DNA from: Pseudoneurospora amorphoporcata
Taxonomy: Eukaryota > Ascomycota > Sordariomycetes > Sordariales > Sordariaceae
Reading direction: 5' to 3'
NCBI GenBank assembly: GCA_033297205.1
Contig: MU859118.1
Location: forward strand, 118,363-182,362
Length of the DNA: 64,000 bases
Each line of letters starts with the position of its first letter. The stretch's first letter is position 1. The notes beneath the pieces were generated by a model that did no database searches, had not been told where the DNA came from, and saw nothing but the letters and a program-made list of their open reading frames with translations. Shown piece by piece: positions 36,666 through 48,145 of the stretch. The position numbers were made by a program, and so were the translations under genes.

Positions 36666-37558
36666 ATGGTCCAGCTTACCGAGGTCGAGGACGAGCACTT
36701 CCAGCAGCCGCAGGTCGGCCCTGAGGAGGACGACGAGGATTTCACTGACACTGGTGAGTGAAGCATTCCTTTACTGTCGAGGATAAACAAAGAGAGGAGT
36801 CCCGGGCTGGAGGGGTTGTAAGGACTTGTACGACTACGTCACTGTCGCCATTCACCCACTACCGATGGGCATCGCGAGGCCACCTATTCTCTCCTACCGC
36901 GACGCCAAAACCGAAACGAGGATTTTGCAGACGCAGTCGCTAGCCACTATCAAGATACCTGCGCCTACACACACGCCTGCCATCAACATGCAACACATAC
37001 TTTGAGTCCTGCCAACCCAACAACCCACGCGCCATACCGTCCACCCTACAGCCCAGCTTCAATCTCTCCTGCCTCGAGCCCTCTCAATACACTACATCGC
37101 CATCATGGCCCTGCTCCTCTCTCGAATCCAGACAGACAGGTCACAAAGACGAGGCCGAACCAACTAACCCCCCCTAAACAGACTCCGAGATCTCCGTTGA
37201 CTCCGACTACGAGCCCCAAGAGACCTTCACCGACCGCCTGTACGCGCTGCGCGACATGGTCAGCCCCACCACGCGCGGCTGGTTCTACCACAAGTACGAC
37301 ACCACTACCAACTTTATCAAGTCCACACTCAGCTTCGCCGGCCGCGCCGCCTGGGCCGTTTCCGTTTCCGGTTTGCTGATCGGCGTCCCCTTCGCCATCG
37401 CTTTCGCCGAGGACCAGAATTACGCTGCTATGGAGCAGGAGGCGCGCATGCGCGAGTTGGGCAGTGATGTCCTTACCGCTGGTGCTGAGGGACAGGCTGG
37501 CACCGCTGAGAAGACACTGGCTGCTATTGGTGGTGACGGCGCCAGGCCCGCGCTTTAA
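36666..37558 (+). CDS. tom22: Mitochondrial import receptor Tom22
   Basis: Central receptor of the TOM complex in the outer mitochondrial membrane; it passes preproteins from the peripheral receptors to the Tom40 pore. Exons 36666-36753 and 37182-37558 give 154 residues, matching the known Neurospora length. Residues 1-52 are strongly acidic ([22 protein letters not shown]), the cytosolic preprotein-binding segment. One transmembrane helix, [20 protein letters not shown], spans about 85-104 and has the conserved Pro in its middle. The C-terminal 50 residues face the intermembrane space. The intron is long for this organism (428 bp) and splits the acidic domain after T-D-T. The start codon context CAAA-ATG is good. 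Confidence 0.96.
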
Positions 37559-39175
37559 GGAGGGAGGCCATGGAACGGAAAAAAAAAAAGAGAAGAAGGA
37601 GAAGAAGAAGAAGAAGAATGGATGAGCGAGGGATGGATGGGTGTTCGTTGCGAGCCGGGGAGTGTGGAGGGGAGGGATGGGGGGAACCTCCGGTCGATAG
37701 GGCGGATTCGAACCGGCGGTTCTCGAAATGGGAACTGTTGGGAAACAGGGGGCCTCAAGTTCTTTTCGGCCGAGGGCCTTGATCGGATACACCAAATCAA
37801 CAACCGGTTTTACGGCATGACGTAGTTTGTTGGGACGCAAGACCGGCGAACGACGCCCAAGGGACCCCGTTTCGGGCGAAGGAGCAAAAAGAGGCCAGCA
37901 TCCTTGGTCAACTCACGATGATCGTTTCGCCCTCTCTCACGCCTGGCGTGTTACCGCTTGTTACTCGAATCCCACTCACTTCTCCCCGCTCAAACACATC
38001 GCCATACACTGTATAGTATTTGTTGGGTATTTTTGGGTTGTCAGCCACTTTGTATCGTCGTTCTAATGGTATTCTTATGAAGCGTGCCGTGTGCTTGGGG
38101 CCACAAAATGGAAAAGGGGAGATGGATATAAGAGCACCGATTGATGATTCCCCGAATGGTATGCTTATGAGACGCACCCATATTCGCTTATTGTACAAAA
38201 AGAGAAATGATTATGAAGAATATCTCACCTCGTATCATGATACTGTCGCACGTCAGTCTATTATGTGGTACCGTTGTATGTATATTTAACGTCGGGTATG
38301 GTGCACGGGTAGAGAGGGCATGTGGAATGGACGAGAATGGAATAACAGGTCCAGCCAATATGTAACTCAAAAAGCTGTACCGAAGGCGTTCGGACATGTA
38401 AGCTCAAACCCAACAAGTTTCGACTGGCAGTTAGCTACCACCGTCACTATCAACACATGTTGAAGTAAGTGCCAACTAGGGCGTAACATTTTTTAGCATT
38501 CGATGTCTTTTACACCGCAATGTTATCTTTCGGTTCTTAATACTCGGTTGCATAAGTTCGGAGGACACTTCCTTCATCTTCCAAGCCACGCTACTTGACC
38601 TATTCGGGTTTCTTACGCAATACCAAAGACACCCAACGCGAAGCAATGAGTTGCAAAGGGAAGTGGCAAACATTTTATTTATTAGACTTATATGAGAGTA
38701 AAAACAGGGAGGAATCTTGACTATGTATACAGACAGATAGATATGGATAGATAGGTGGATTGAGACTCTATAAAAGTAGGCCCACAAAGAATAGGATACA
38801 AGCAAGGAAAAAAAAAAAAAAGTGTAGAAAGCGAATGTGATATAGTGAGAGTTATCTTTTGTTTGTTGGTTGGGTATGTATGGGTGTTGTTTATGTGCAA
38901 GGTGTGACTGATGAATATCTCTGGTTGGGTTCGGAGGCCATGAATAGGTTTCCTGAACCCATATCATATGTGCCTACCTACCGCCATGCATCCGTGTACA
39001 TAGAGTTTGTTAACAACGTATAGAGGTTGTGAAGAAGTAAGGGAACAAAGGTGTTGTAGTAGTTAGTCGTCAGACCAAGTAGTAAAGGGGGTTGGGTTCT
39101 AAAAGTTTCAACGCTTTTTTATGTTTCTCAACTCTTTCTATTTTTCTTTTGTTTTGGATTGTCGACAAAACAGTA
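37559..39175. other. Intergenic, between convergent 3' ends
   Basis: 3' side of TOM22 (with an A/G-rich tract at about 37572-37620) and of the ADF-H protein. A tRNA-like B-box match at about 37707 was rejected. No gene recognised. Confidence 0.5.
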
Positions 39176-42100
39176 TCATTGTCCAAAGTTGGTATGATTC
39201 CTGTGAGCATCTTGGAGTGCTGTTGTTTTTCATTTCTCGTCAGTTATTTTCTCACATATACCCAATAGCTTCATAAGAGGAGAAGACTTACTCTTCAAAA
39301 CAGTGAGCTGGCCGGTCCTGTCTCCACAAGCAATCTGCAGCCCGCTGCCCTCTTTGAAGTCAAGAACCACGCTGTTAGGCAGCTCTTGCATCTCCATCTC
39401 CGGCTCATAGGGCATCTTGAACTCGCTCATGTGGAATCGCTTGACAGCCTGGGCCTGGAGCGAGGCCGAGACGTTCTGCGCAGGGCTCAGGATCAAAAAG
39501 CCATGGCTGTCAAGGCACACGGCCCGACGCTTCCAGAGCAGAGTGTCGGGAAACTGAACGTTCACATCGCCCATGAAAGAGATGATGGTCGGCGGCTGAG
39601 GCAGCGAAGCTGGCTGGGGTGGTTGCTGCACCTGCGGTTGAGGTGCTGGCGGTTGAGGCTGGCGGGAAGGCTGGGGAGGCGTTCTGTGCTGCTGGGGGAT
39701 AACCGTTCGTACTTCAGGGGGAGACGTCGGGTTCTCCCTCGCGGGCTGGACTTCGGCGACATCCTCCTCGACAAGAGTAGGCGAGATGTTCGGCTGGCCG
39801 TTTTTGCGGTTGGGAACAATGTTAGACAGGCGGCGCATAAAGCGCGACGCACGACTTCCATCCTTCTTGCCGCTGGATGGGCTGAGAGTAGAATCAGCGT
39901 TCGAGTGGCTAGATCCAAGTCGCCCATCTTCCCCGTGATAAGGGGAACCGTGCTCGGTTGATGACGCCTTGCTTCCAACACTATCGCGTCGAGATGACCT
40001 GAACGATGGGGCTGCCTGGACGGTCGACTGGCGGGACGGCGATCGGGGCGAAGCAAGACCAGCAGGTAACTCATCCGAGGACGGGCCCTTGCCAAGCCGG
40101 TCCTTCATGAACTCCTTAACGACCGCCATGCCAGAGCGTTTTGTAGAGCTGGCATCGTCCTCGGCCGTTACACTCTCCGGTCCTCCCTTCCTCGAGAAAG
40201 TTCGCTGTTCCTCGGACTGGGACTGGTACTCTGGTGCGGTTTGCGACGGGGCGGAACGGTCACCGGACTGCATATCTAACGGGGACTGCTTCAGTTCTAA
40301 GCGCACAAAATCCGCTGGGTCAGCCTTCTTCGAGTCTGGGGATTTTTGGTAAGGCTGTTTGTATGGATCTGTTCGGACTATGCGGGCGGTCACTTGAACC
40401 GGATCAGGCCTGCCCCTGGGTACGGCTCCCCCCTCAAACATGGAAAGTCGGTTCTGTACGGATCCGGACCTACCAATCTGCGACTGCGGATTTGCTGACG
40501 GCCTGGTTCCCGTGGTGGACGATGCTCTATCGGCGACGGATGGTGATCTCGACGGTGTCTCGCGCACACTGGGTTTCCGAACTGCGAAGAAAGTAGTAGC
40601 AGGTCGCTCTTTGGGAGCGGGGTCCGGCGGCCCAGCAGGGGAACCGGACAATGTCTGAAGTGCCTTGATTCGCTGCGAGATGCTCGAGCCAATCTTGCCG
40701 CTTACTGGCCTTATGTCTTGTTGTCCCGTTTTCTGGAGGAACGCGGCACTGGTCGAGAGAGATCGAGATGTGCTAGCTTGGACATTCGCAGGCGAAAGCA
40801 ACGTGTTCCTAACCGGACTGGATACAGTCCTCGAGAATCGGGGTGCGGATGAACCAGTTTCGATCATCGAACTTCTCTTGTATGACACGTCACCAGGGGA
40901 CAATGAGCCAGGTGACTTTGACACGGTGATCGGCTTGGCTTCTTGTACGGTCGCCGACTGCAACTCATCCATAAGCCTGTCGTCATCCGAAAGGCTGACC
41001 ATCGATAACCGCTTGTCCCTGTCCACTCCATCGTAATCTGGTCGAAGAGGCTCAAATGCAGACTTTGGCCTTGCTCGGGGAGTCTCGACAGCCAACGATT
41101 CCCGCCTCTCTGGAGCCCCAGATTGCCCTTCCTGGGAAGACACGTTCACCTCGGGCACGTCACCCTGGCCTGGTGTGATAATTTCTGGAACTTCCTGGTC
41201 AGGCTCATCGCCATGGTTGCTGTCCCGTGTCGAAAACTTAGAAATCGGTATTGGAAGTTCAGACGATGGCGATCCGTGGTCTTCGGGGTTTTGGGCGGAG
41301 TCGTCGACATCCGGGGTGGTTCCTGCTTTGTCTGCATCTCCCTCTGCATTTCGAGATGCACCGTTTGATCTCGAGGACTTGGATATCGGTAAAGCCGGTG
41401 CCAAAGCTGCACCTCCTTCTTCCCTTGCTGCAGTACTCTCGACCACAGTTTCAGGCGCTCCGGTCATTTCTTCTTGACTGTTGTCGACTTGTGAGTCTGC
41501 CTCAGTTTCCGCTAGCTCCTCCTCCTGTTCGACATCCTCAACTGAGTGCGCGGGAGGCGCATCAGTCCGATCTTCAGTACACGCAGCTGCACTCATAGTT
41601 GCAGGTTGTTTGGGCAATGTTGGCGCGCCTTCGGGGCTCTGTTCCTTGTCGGCGAGAACGGTTTCATCTGTAGATTCCGAAAAAGAAGAAGCTTGTGTAG
41701 ATTCGCCCAGATCTGATGAGGTCGCAACAGTTGCTACGGGTGAGGTTGGGTGAGAATCCGTGCGCGTATCAGCTGGCGAATGATCTCCGCCAGCGCCCTC
41801 CCTGTCCACTCCCGAGTCGACCTGGGAAGTGGTTATTAAGGGGTTGTGCAACGAGTGGGCTTCACCATCCGCGGGCCCCTGATTAGCGCTCTGGTGGGTT
41901 GCCAGTGGTGTTGTGACGTCTGAGGGTGGTTCTGAAAGCTGGAGTGAGCTTGGCGCAGGAGGTTCTTCGCCAGCACCTTCAGTAGGATTTGTTGGCGTGG
42001 AATTCGAACTCATCATCTTCTTTTTCTCCCTGAGTTTCATCGCCTTCAGTAGCCGTGCCTTCTCAGGTGTTATGGCGGTCTGCTTGGTTGGCGGCGGCGG

Positions 42101-43452
42101 GGCCAAGGTGGGGATATCTAGCTTAATAGGGGATGCCGGGGCCATCTCACCGTCCACTCCACCACTTGAAATAGACCGAGCGGATTCAGTTTCAGTGGCC
42201 TTGGCAGCAGCCAGGTCCGCTGTCGAATCGGCCGCCAGGGATCTGTTTTCTGCGTCTTCCTTGATTGTTGACGACTCTAGCCGTTCTTCATCTTGTTCTT
42301 CAGCTCGGCTCTTTTTGTTCAGGGCTTTGTGAACCTTGAGGCCTACGGGGATCGACGACACCGGCCTGTTCTCCCCCGTTCCAGAAGTTCCTGTTCGCGG
42401 TCGCCCGACACTATCCACCGAAGGCCTAGGTCCAAGCTTTACGCGCGGCTTGTAAGAGCCGTAGCCGTAATAATCAGTTTGGCGAGAACGAGATGACTGT
42501 GAGGACATGCGCCTCGCCGAGTCATCGATCGTGCTTGTGGGTGACGAGGGTCGCAAAACTCCGGCAAGAGAACGGGCATCGGCGTCGTGTGTGGCGTCTG
42601 GGTTGCTGGCGAGGTCCGAGTCCTTCGAAACACCGCTCAAGGGATCTTCCCGGTTCCGTCGTTCCTCGTACGTTACTGATTCCGCGTCTTTCTCTTTTCG
42701 TTCTTGTTCTTCCTCCTCGGCAGCCTCCTCCAACAGTCTTTCGCGAAGGGAGCCCGTGATGGACGAGGTGGAAGCGGTCGACGTATGCAGCGAGCATGCG
42801 GCTGAAAGCTTGGTGTCCTTTAGCTCTGAGGCGGAGGCCATCGAGAACTCGCTATCGTAGGGTGAAAGGTATTCGCAAATGGCATTGAAGTGAACGGTTA
42901 CTCGAGCTAAAACACGATTGGCAAACTTTAGGTAAGCCTTTCCTCCCTTCAAGCAATATAATAACATGGCTATCCCAGGGCAGATGAAAGAGAAACACGA
43001 ACCTTGAACCAACCTCGAGCAACCCTCAGGCAGGTATTTGAGGATGACATTGCGGCGCCTATATCGCATATAGCCATACAATGGCGACTTATCTTCATAC
43101 TCGGCAATCGCATTTCGTACCTCGACGATACCGCCGCTGCCCTGTCCTAGCAACTCGAGTTCGTCACGACTGGCATATTTTAGGAGGAACCTGGGCGCGG
43201 TAGAGAACGTGTTAGCGAATCGACGACACTAAGGTACTTTGCGGCACAGGGCCAAAAGGGCAAAGTGATAAAAGAGCAAGGCTTGATGGACGGTGTGGTC
43301 TCAGACGAACGAAGCCAAGCACTTTGCGACAAGAAAGCATGATGAAAAGAGGAAGGACAACACGGCAGTAGGACTTACCATCCTCCAGCTTCGGCAATCG
43401 CAGCCTCGTGGGCTTCCTTGACTGCCGGATTATCCAACCCATTCAACGACAT
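39176..43452 (-). CDS. Large ADF-H (coactosin/drebrin-type) and PH-like domain protein
   Basis: Probable actin-linked cortical protein. Exons by eye: 43452-43379, 43190-43003, 42906-39292 and 39219-39176, giving 1306 residues. The first 130 residues form an ADF/cofilin-homology domain: NPAVKEAHEAAIAEAGGWF, LLKYASRDELELLGQGSGG, YGYMRYRR, KYLPEGCSRLVQ-ARVTVHF, ending in SELKDTKLSA. Residues about 145-1170 are disordered, Ser/Pro/Glu-rich, with a PPAPQPQVQQPPQP run. The last 120 residues look like a PH domain: ISFMGDVNVQFPDTLLWKRR, CLDSHGFLILSP, SVVLDFKEGSGLQIACGD. The final 44-bp exon supplies LQDAHRNHTNFGQ, a fitting closing helix. If that intron were retained the protein would instead end ITDEK at 39230. 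No SH3 domain is present, unlike Abp1. The 96-bp intron 42907-43002 has no stop in frame. Confidence 0.82.
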
Positions 43453-46194
43453 GTCCGGTTATCTTTCTGGCTTGGCTTTGTCGCGCAAGTGACCTTGTGG
43501 GTCAGCGTTTCTCGTCACAACTGCAGGTCGTCGGGAACGGCTGGTTGGTGTCTCGAGATCAAATAGTGTGCTTTCTGCACCTGAATGCTGTCGCGAAACG
43601 GGAAAACGGCGGGCGGCAGCGATGCAGCAGTGGTTTTAGATCTCCTAGACCACCTCAGGGGGGGTGCTTGGACTGATCTATCTCTACAGACCTGACGCAC
43701 AGTAGGTATAGGTACGGTACAACAGACGTATCCACGCGCCGGGCTCGGGTGCGTGAGTCCGCGACGTGTAGGCAAAAATCCGGTTATGTGGTTGCGGATG
43801 GGTTGTGCAGCCTTCGTCCGGGTCTTTCTAGGTGGAACCGAGCTTCCAATTCAATGAAGCGCCTTATCTCCCACTCAAAGCTTTGTTGTTGTAGGGTCCT
43901 GTGTCGCTCGGACGGTCGAGAAAAAAAGGCGGGGAGGTGCCCTGTCCTTGGTGCTCGGGGCAGACGGACATGAAACCGGGGATGGTCGCGCGAGCGTTGC
44001 AGCCGATGTCAGGCTCGGGCGGTGGCCAGTGAGCTTTGTGAGGCGCCAGACAGACAGAAGGCTGTAATTCGTGGGTAGGTAGTATTCGCAAGGTTCGTTT
44101 CGGTTGTTCCTAGAGCAACGACGAGCTTTGGTTGTCTACTGGTCGTTCGAATGTAAGTATCGAAAGCTCGAAAGCAGGCCAGCCCAAGAAAGAATCGATC
44201 GCAAGTCGGATCCGACCGAGGTGGAGCTTGAAGAGTCTCTAGGTAAATGCAATGACGTTGAAACACCCAACCCTTTCCCCTGTAGGTCGCCCAAAGAAGT
44301 CTAAAAATAATGATGCCGGTAATGAGGGTGAAGAAGTGAACGTAGAGGTTGCAAATTAGCCTGTCTGTGGATAAGAGTTGGGCACCCAGACGAGCCAACG
44401 AGCCAAAGCGGAAGAAAATGGCCAAACAGAAACTGAAGTTTGCGCAGATTTTAAGTTCGGATTTGACCTTCAGCTTGCGCGCGACAACTTCAATGTTTTC
44501 GGAGCAAGCGCAAAGACCCAAACCAACACGGAACAACGTGAATTGAACTGAAAGGAATGAGAAAACCCAACGACGGGCAAGGGGGTAACCGGAAAGCCGA
44601 TAACTGAAAAGAATGGATGTAGTAATTGACGCGATGCGATGCAACTGGAGAGAATGAATGACTGTGTTGGGCAAGGTATCGAATGCGCTTTTGCTTGGGT
44701 TTGTGAATTGTAAAGGGAGCGCGCCTTGGGCTCAGCTGGGGGGAATTTGGAAATCGTGAACTGGAACTTCCCTTGGGCAAGCACACACAACGGACGGGTA
44801 CCTGGCGACTACCGGCGACTAGCGTCCAGCGCCCGGGGAAGCCATGCGTGTTGAAACATGGGATCCAATTCCACCACAGCAACCGCTGCAGAGTCGCCAG
44901 GGTTATGCTCGTCCGTCTTATTAAAACACAGTGCGCCTTTCCGTTCGCGCTTCTTCTTTGTCACCCACCCGGCTATTTCCCACGCGGTTGTTGTGGAGGG
45001 GCATCTTTTGAGGCTCCTCTCTCCTCTGACTTGTTCTCTGCTCTAGAGACATGCACACACACGCTCACACTGTATCTCAATTGTTCTAGCCCCCTTTTGG
45101 GACAACAGCCCCGCCCCCTCGTCCCGTCCGGCCGCCCTACAGCTGCATGAGGAAAAGAAGGCCTGAAGAACAAAAGAAGAAGAGGTGAAAGCAGAGAATG
45201 AGGGCCGGGCCTCCATGTCCTCCATGCCGTGCCCGGCGACTCGACCCAACTGCAGGCCTTCACTGACAGTTCCTCCTGTGCTTCCACTTCCATTTCTTGC
45301 ATAGGTATGGAACCCCTGAACCCGACACCAAAATCTTTGTCACCCCAACAACTCCCCAAGAGCCCATGTTGGGTAAGAGATCTGAATGGGAATCTTATCA
45401 CATCTCTAGGGAAATGAGTTCTTTACTTGTTGGAATTTTCGTTCTGAACAAACACTCACCCTCTCATGAATCGGATATCACCTAGCGTATTCCTACACTT
45501 CTACTAGCCTATACCATCATCAACCTCCGCGTCGATCGACAAAGGGCAATCATATTGTTTCTCTTTTGGCCGAGGTCATGTCTAGAATTCGACGAAGGAT
45601 GCGATTTTGTGACGTGTATGCTCATGTGGAAGGCCTCCTCCCTAAACACTGGGAAACCTGAAACACAGACAATCAACTCGTATGCATGCAGCCACTTCTC
45701 CGCCTCCTGCATCTGCTTCAGAGGGGCCGAAGTGAACGGCACTGAGGTTCTATGAAATGTCCCAGGTATTAATCGCCTATGAACCGGGGTGATGGTGCAC
45801 ATTCGCATATGATAAAATCACCTGCAAATAAAATAGGAGGATAGCAAGGGCACAAATAACATGGAAGTAACGCCGAAGTAAAGGGGAGGAAGATATTCTC
45901 TTAGCATAGCACAAACGACTCAAAAAAGACTGGCTTGGTAAATAAACAACCCCAATGCTCCTGCTTCACTCCCAGCATACACATGTCCCTTATCTTATGC
46001 GTCACCGTGTCCTCGGATGTCAAAATACAGCATAAAGGCCAGGTCTTCACTCCAATCCATCAATCCCTTCCCAAAGTCTCCCACTGCCCTTCGGCTCAAA
46101 ATAAATCCCAAGATAAGAAACGGGATCAAACGTAGTATAACCCCGAATATCTTAGCTTACGGCCAGAACCTGCAGCTAGTAGCCTCGGAGGACC
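43453..46194. other. About 2.7 kb without recognised gene
   Basis: Upstream side of the ADF-H gene and 3' side of the phosphatase. Minus-strand frames of 100-221 codons near 44009-44882 have low-information sequence and no motif. Much of 43.5-45.2 kb could be leader and promoter of the ADF-H gene. Confidence 0.45.
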
Positions 46195-48145
46195 CTACAC
46201 GTCCGACTGCTTCTTCGTTTCAGGCACCGAATCCAACTCCATTGCCGTCACGGAACCGTCCGGGGTCGCTTCCGGAGAGTCGTGGATGATGACTGGCTCT
46301 TCTTCTACAGAGCCCTCGATCGTAGTAGGGACGAATGGCTTCTTTCCGTCCTCGATGGGTGTGGCGATGGGTGTGGGGTCGTGACCACGACCAAAGTTGC
46401 TCGCCGATATCCCAACCGCCGGTGTGCTGCCCTCCGCAATCTTCTGCTTAGTTGCCGTGACAATCTTCTCCGTCTCGGTAACCGTACCCGCAGCCGTAGT
46501 TGCGTCGCCCTCGACGCCAATGGCGTTGTCCTTGTTGTTCTGGTTCTCAAGCAGGGCTTGTTTGTCGAATCGGACAATCATGCATGAGAGGTTGTCGGTG
46601 CTGAAGCGAGACAGAGCATGATCGACCAGTTTCTTGGCGGCAATCACCGGTTCCTGGATGTCGCGCACAAGATCGACTGCTTCCTGATCCGAGCAAACAT
46701 CCCAAAGCTGTAGAAGGTTGTCAGTCTGTGTTGTGTATCTTCAGGCCCAGTGGGGAAAAGTCGATAGCAAGGCTGCAGCGATTACTTACACCATCGCAAG
46801 CAATAATCATAAACTCGTCCCATTCCGGTTGGATAACCGTCTCCGTGGTATAAGGATGACCAGTAACGAGGTCTTTGATATAAGTGTCACCAAGAGCTCG
46901 GGTGACAGCAAGGACTCCGTTCACGCGGTTGTTCAGGATCAGACCTCCAGCGTTTGCTATACGCTTGCCCTCATTCTCATCGCTGCCTTTGTGGTCATAT
47001 GACAGGCGCAACGCCTTGCCAGAGCGACAGAGGACAATGCGAGCATCTCCCACATTGGCTGTATAGAGCACCCGCTGTCTTGTAGCAGAATTCTTCAACT
47101 TGGCGTGTGTAGCTTCCGGGATGGAAGAATTGGGGCTTTTCTCGGACTGCCCATCGTCCACCTTGAGAGCATCCTCGGTGGCCTTGACAACCGCGGGGGC
47201 GATAGCCTGAGAGCCGGTCGCCGACTGGTTACTCGGGACTCGGTCCTCCCAGCGCAGCACCGCAACGGCAGCCGTGCAACCACTATTCTTAAGCGGAAGC
47301 GCTTCTAGCTCGGCGTCCACGGTGGTAAAAGTTTGATCAAGGAGTTCCGGTATAGGAGCATTTGGGTTGTTCTTGATAATATCTTCAAGGATAATGTGGA
47401 GCTTCTTGCCACACCAGTCAGCAGCAAAGGTGCCAGCATGGCCATCGAAAATAGCAAAGTAGCCATTGTCTGTCTCCATCATGTCTGCGTTCTGGCTGGC
47501 GGGACTACTACTGCGCTTCTCATGTGATTCGTCCGCCGATTTTGATTGCTTCTGGGCCGAGCCCTCGGCGCCCAAGACAGGGGCAGGAGTGTGAAGGAAG
47601 TTGTAGAGGAAAGCATGTGTATCTTCCATGGTACGTCTGCACTTCTTGTTGCGGTCCTCCCAGACACCAACCTTGAACGTGGAGCGCGGCCCGGGGAGCG
47701 ATTCACCAGCGGCATTGTTGTGCTGGCCTTGAGGAACAGCAAGGGCCTGATCTTGCTTGCCGAGCTTTTGCAAGGAAGTCTGATTAGAGTTCTTAGAGTC
47801 AGTACTCATATCACCGCTGTTACGGTTCGCAACTTGAGTAAACAGAGTGTTTTTGGCTTGGGCAATCAGGCTGCTGGCTCTACCGCTCACCCCACTGCTC
47901 CGCTTCTTCTTGCTGTCCGACGAGCTACCAGCGCTCGGTGGACTCCCGTTGCCGGTCGAAGTGTCGCCGGCGGCGGATTGATTGATGGACTTGATAGATT
48001 TCGGGGACGCGTCTCCGTTGCCGGGCGCCTCCTTCTCGGGGGAGGGCGACTTGCTGCTCGACCTATCCTTTCCACTGCTGCCTGAATCTGAAGCGGACCC
48101 GCTCACGGACTTGGAGGCGGCGGAGCTGGAACCGCCGCCGAACAT
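46195..48145 (-). CDS. PTC1: PP2C protein phosphatase, Ptc1 class
   Basis: Mg2+/Mn2+-dependent Ser/Thr phosphatase; Ptc1 in yeast restrains MAP-kinase pathways (HOG, cell wall). Exons 48145-46790 and 46707-46195 give 622 residues; the 82-bp intron cuts the ACDG-LWD motif exactly after Gly452. All PP2C signatures are present: [11 protein letters not shown] (about 166), FAIFDGHAG (about 235), [60 protein letters not shown] (449-456) and the metal-binding Asp of [12 protein letters not shown] (about 492). [14 protein letters not shown] and the [11 protein letters not shown] block match Ptc1 rather than Ptc2/3. It is longer than yeast Ptc1 (281) through a Ser/Gly-rich N-terminal extension of about 150 residues, inserts in the catalytic domain, and a 120-residue tail ending TKKQSDV. 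Confidence 0.93.

Noticed and set aside
37690..37730. GGATTCGAACC, a tRNA B-box on the minus strand
   Set aside because: The T-stem has a mismatch, no matching acceptor stem or A-box lies at the right distance, and no cloverleaf can be drawn.
44009..44674. 221-codon minus-strand frame
   Set aside because: Mixed hydrophobic sequence without family features, upstream of the ADF-H gene where leader is expected.
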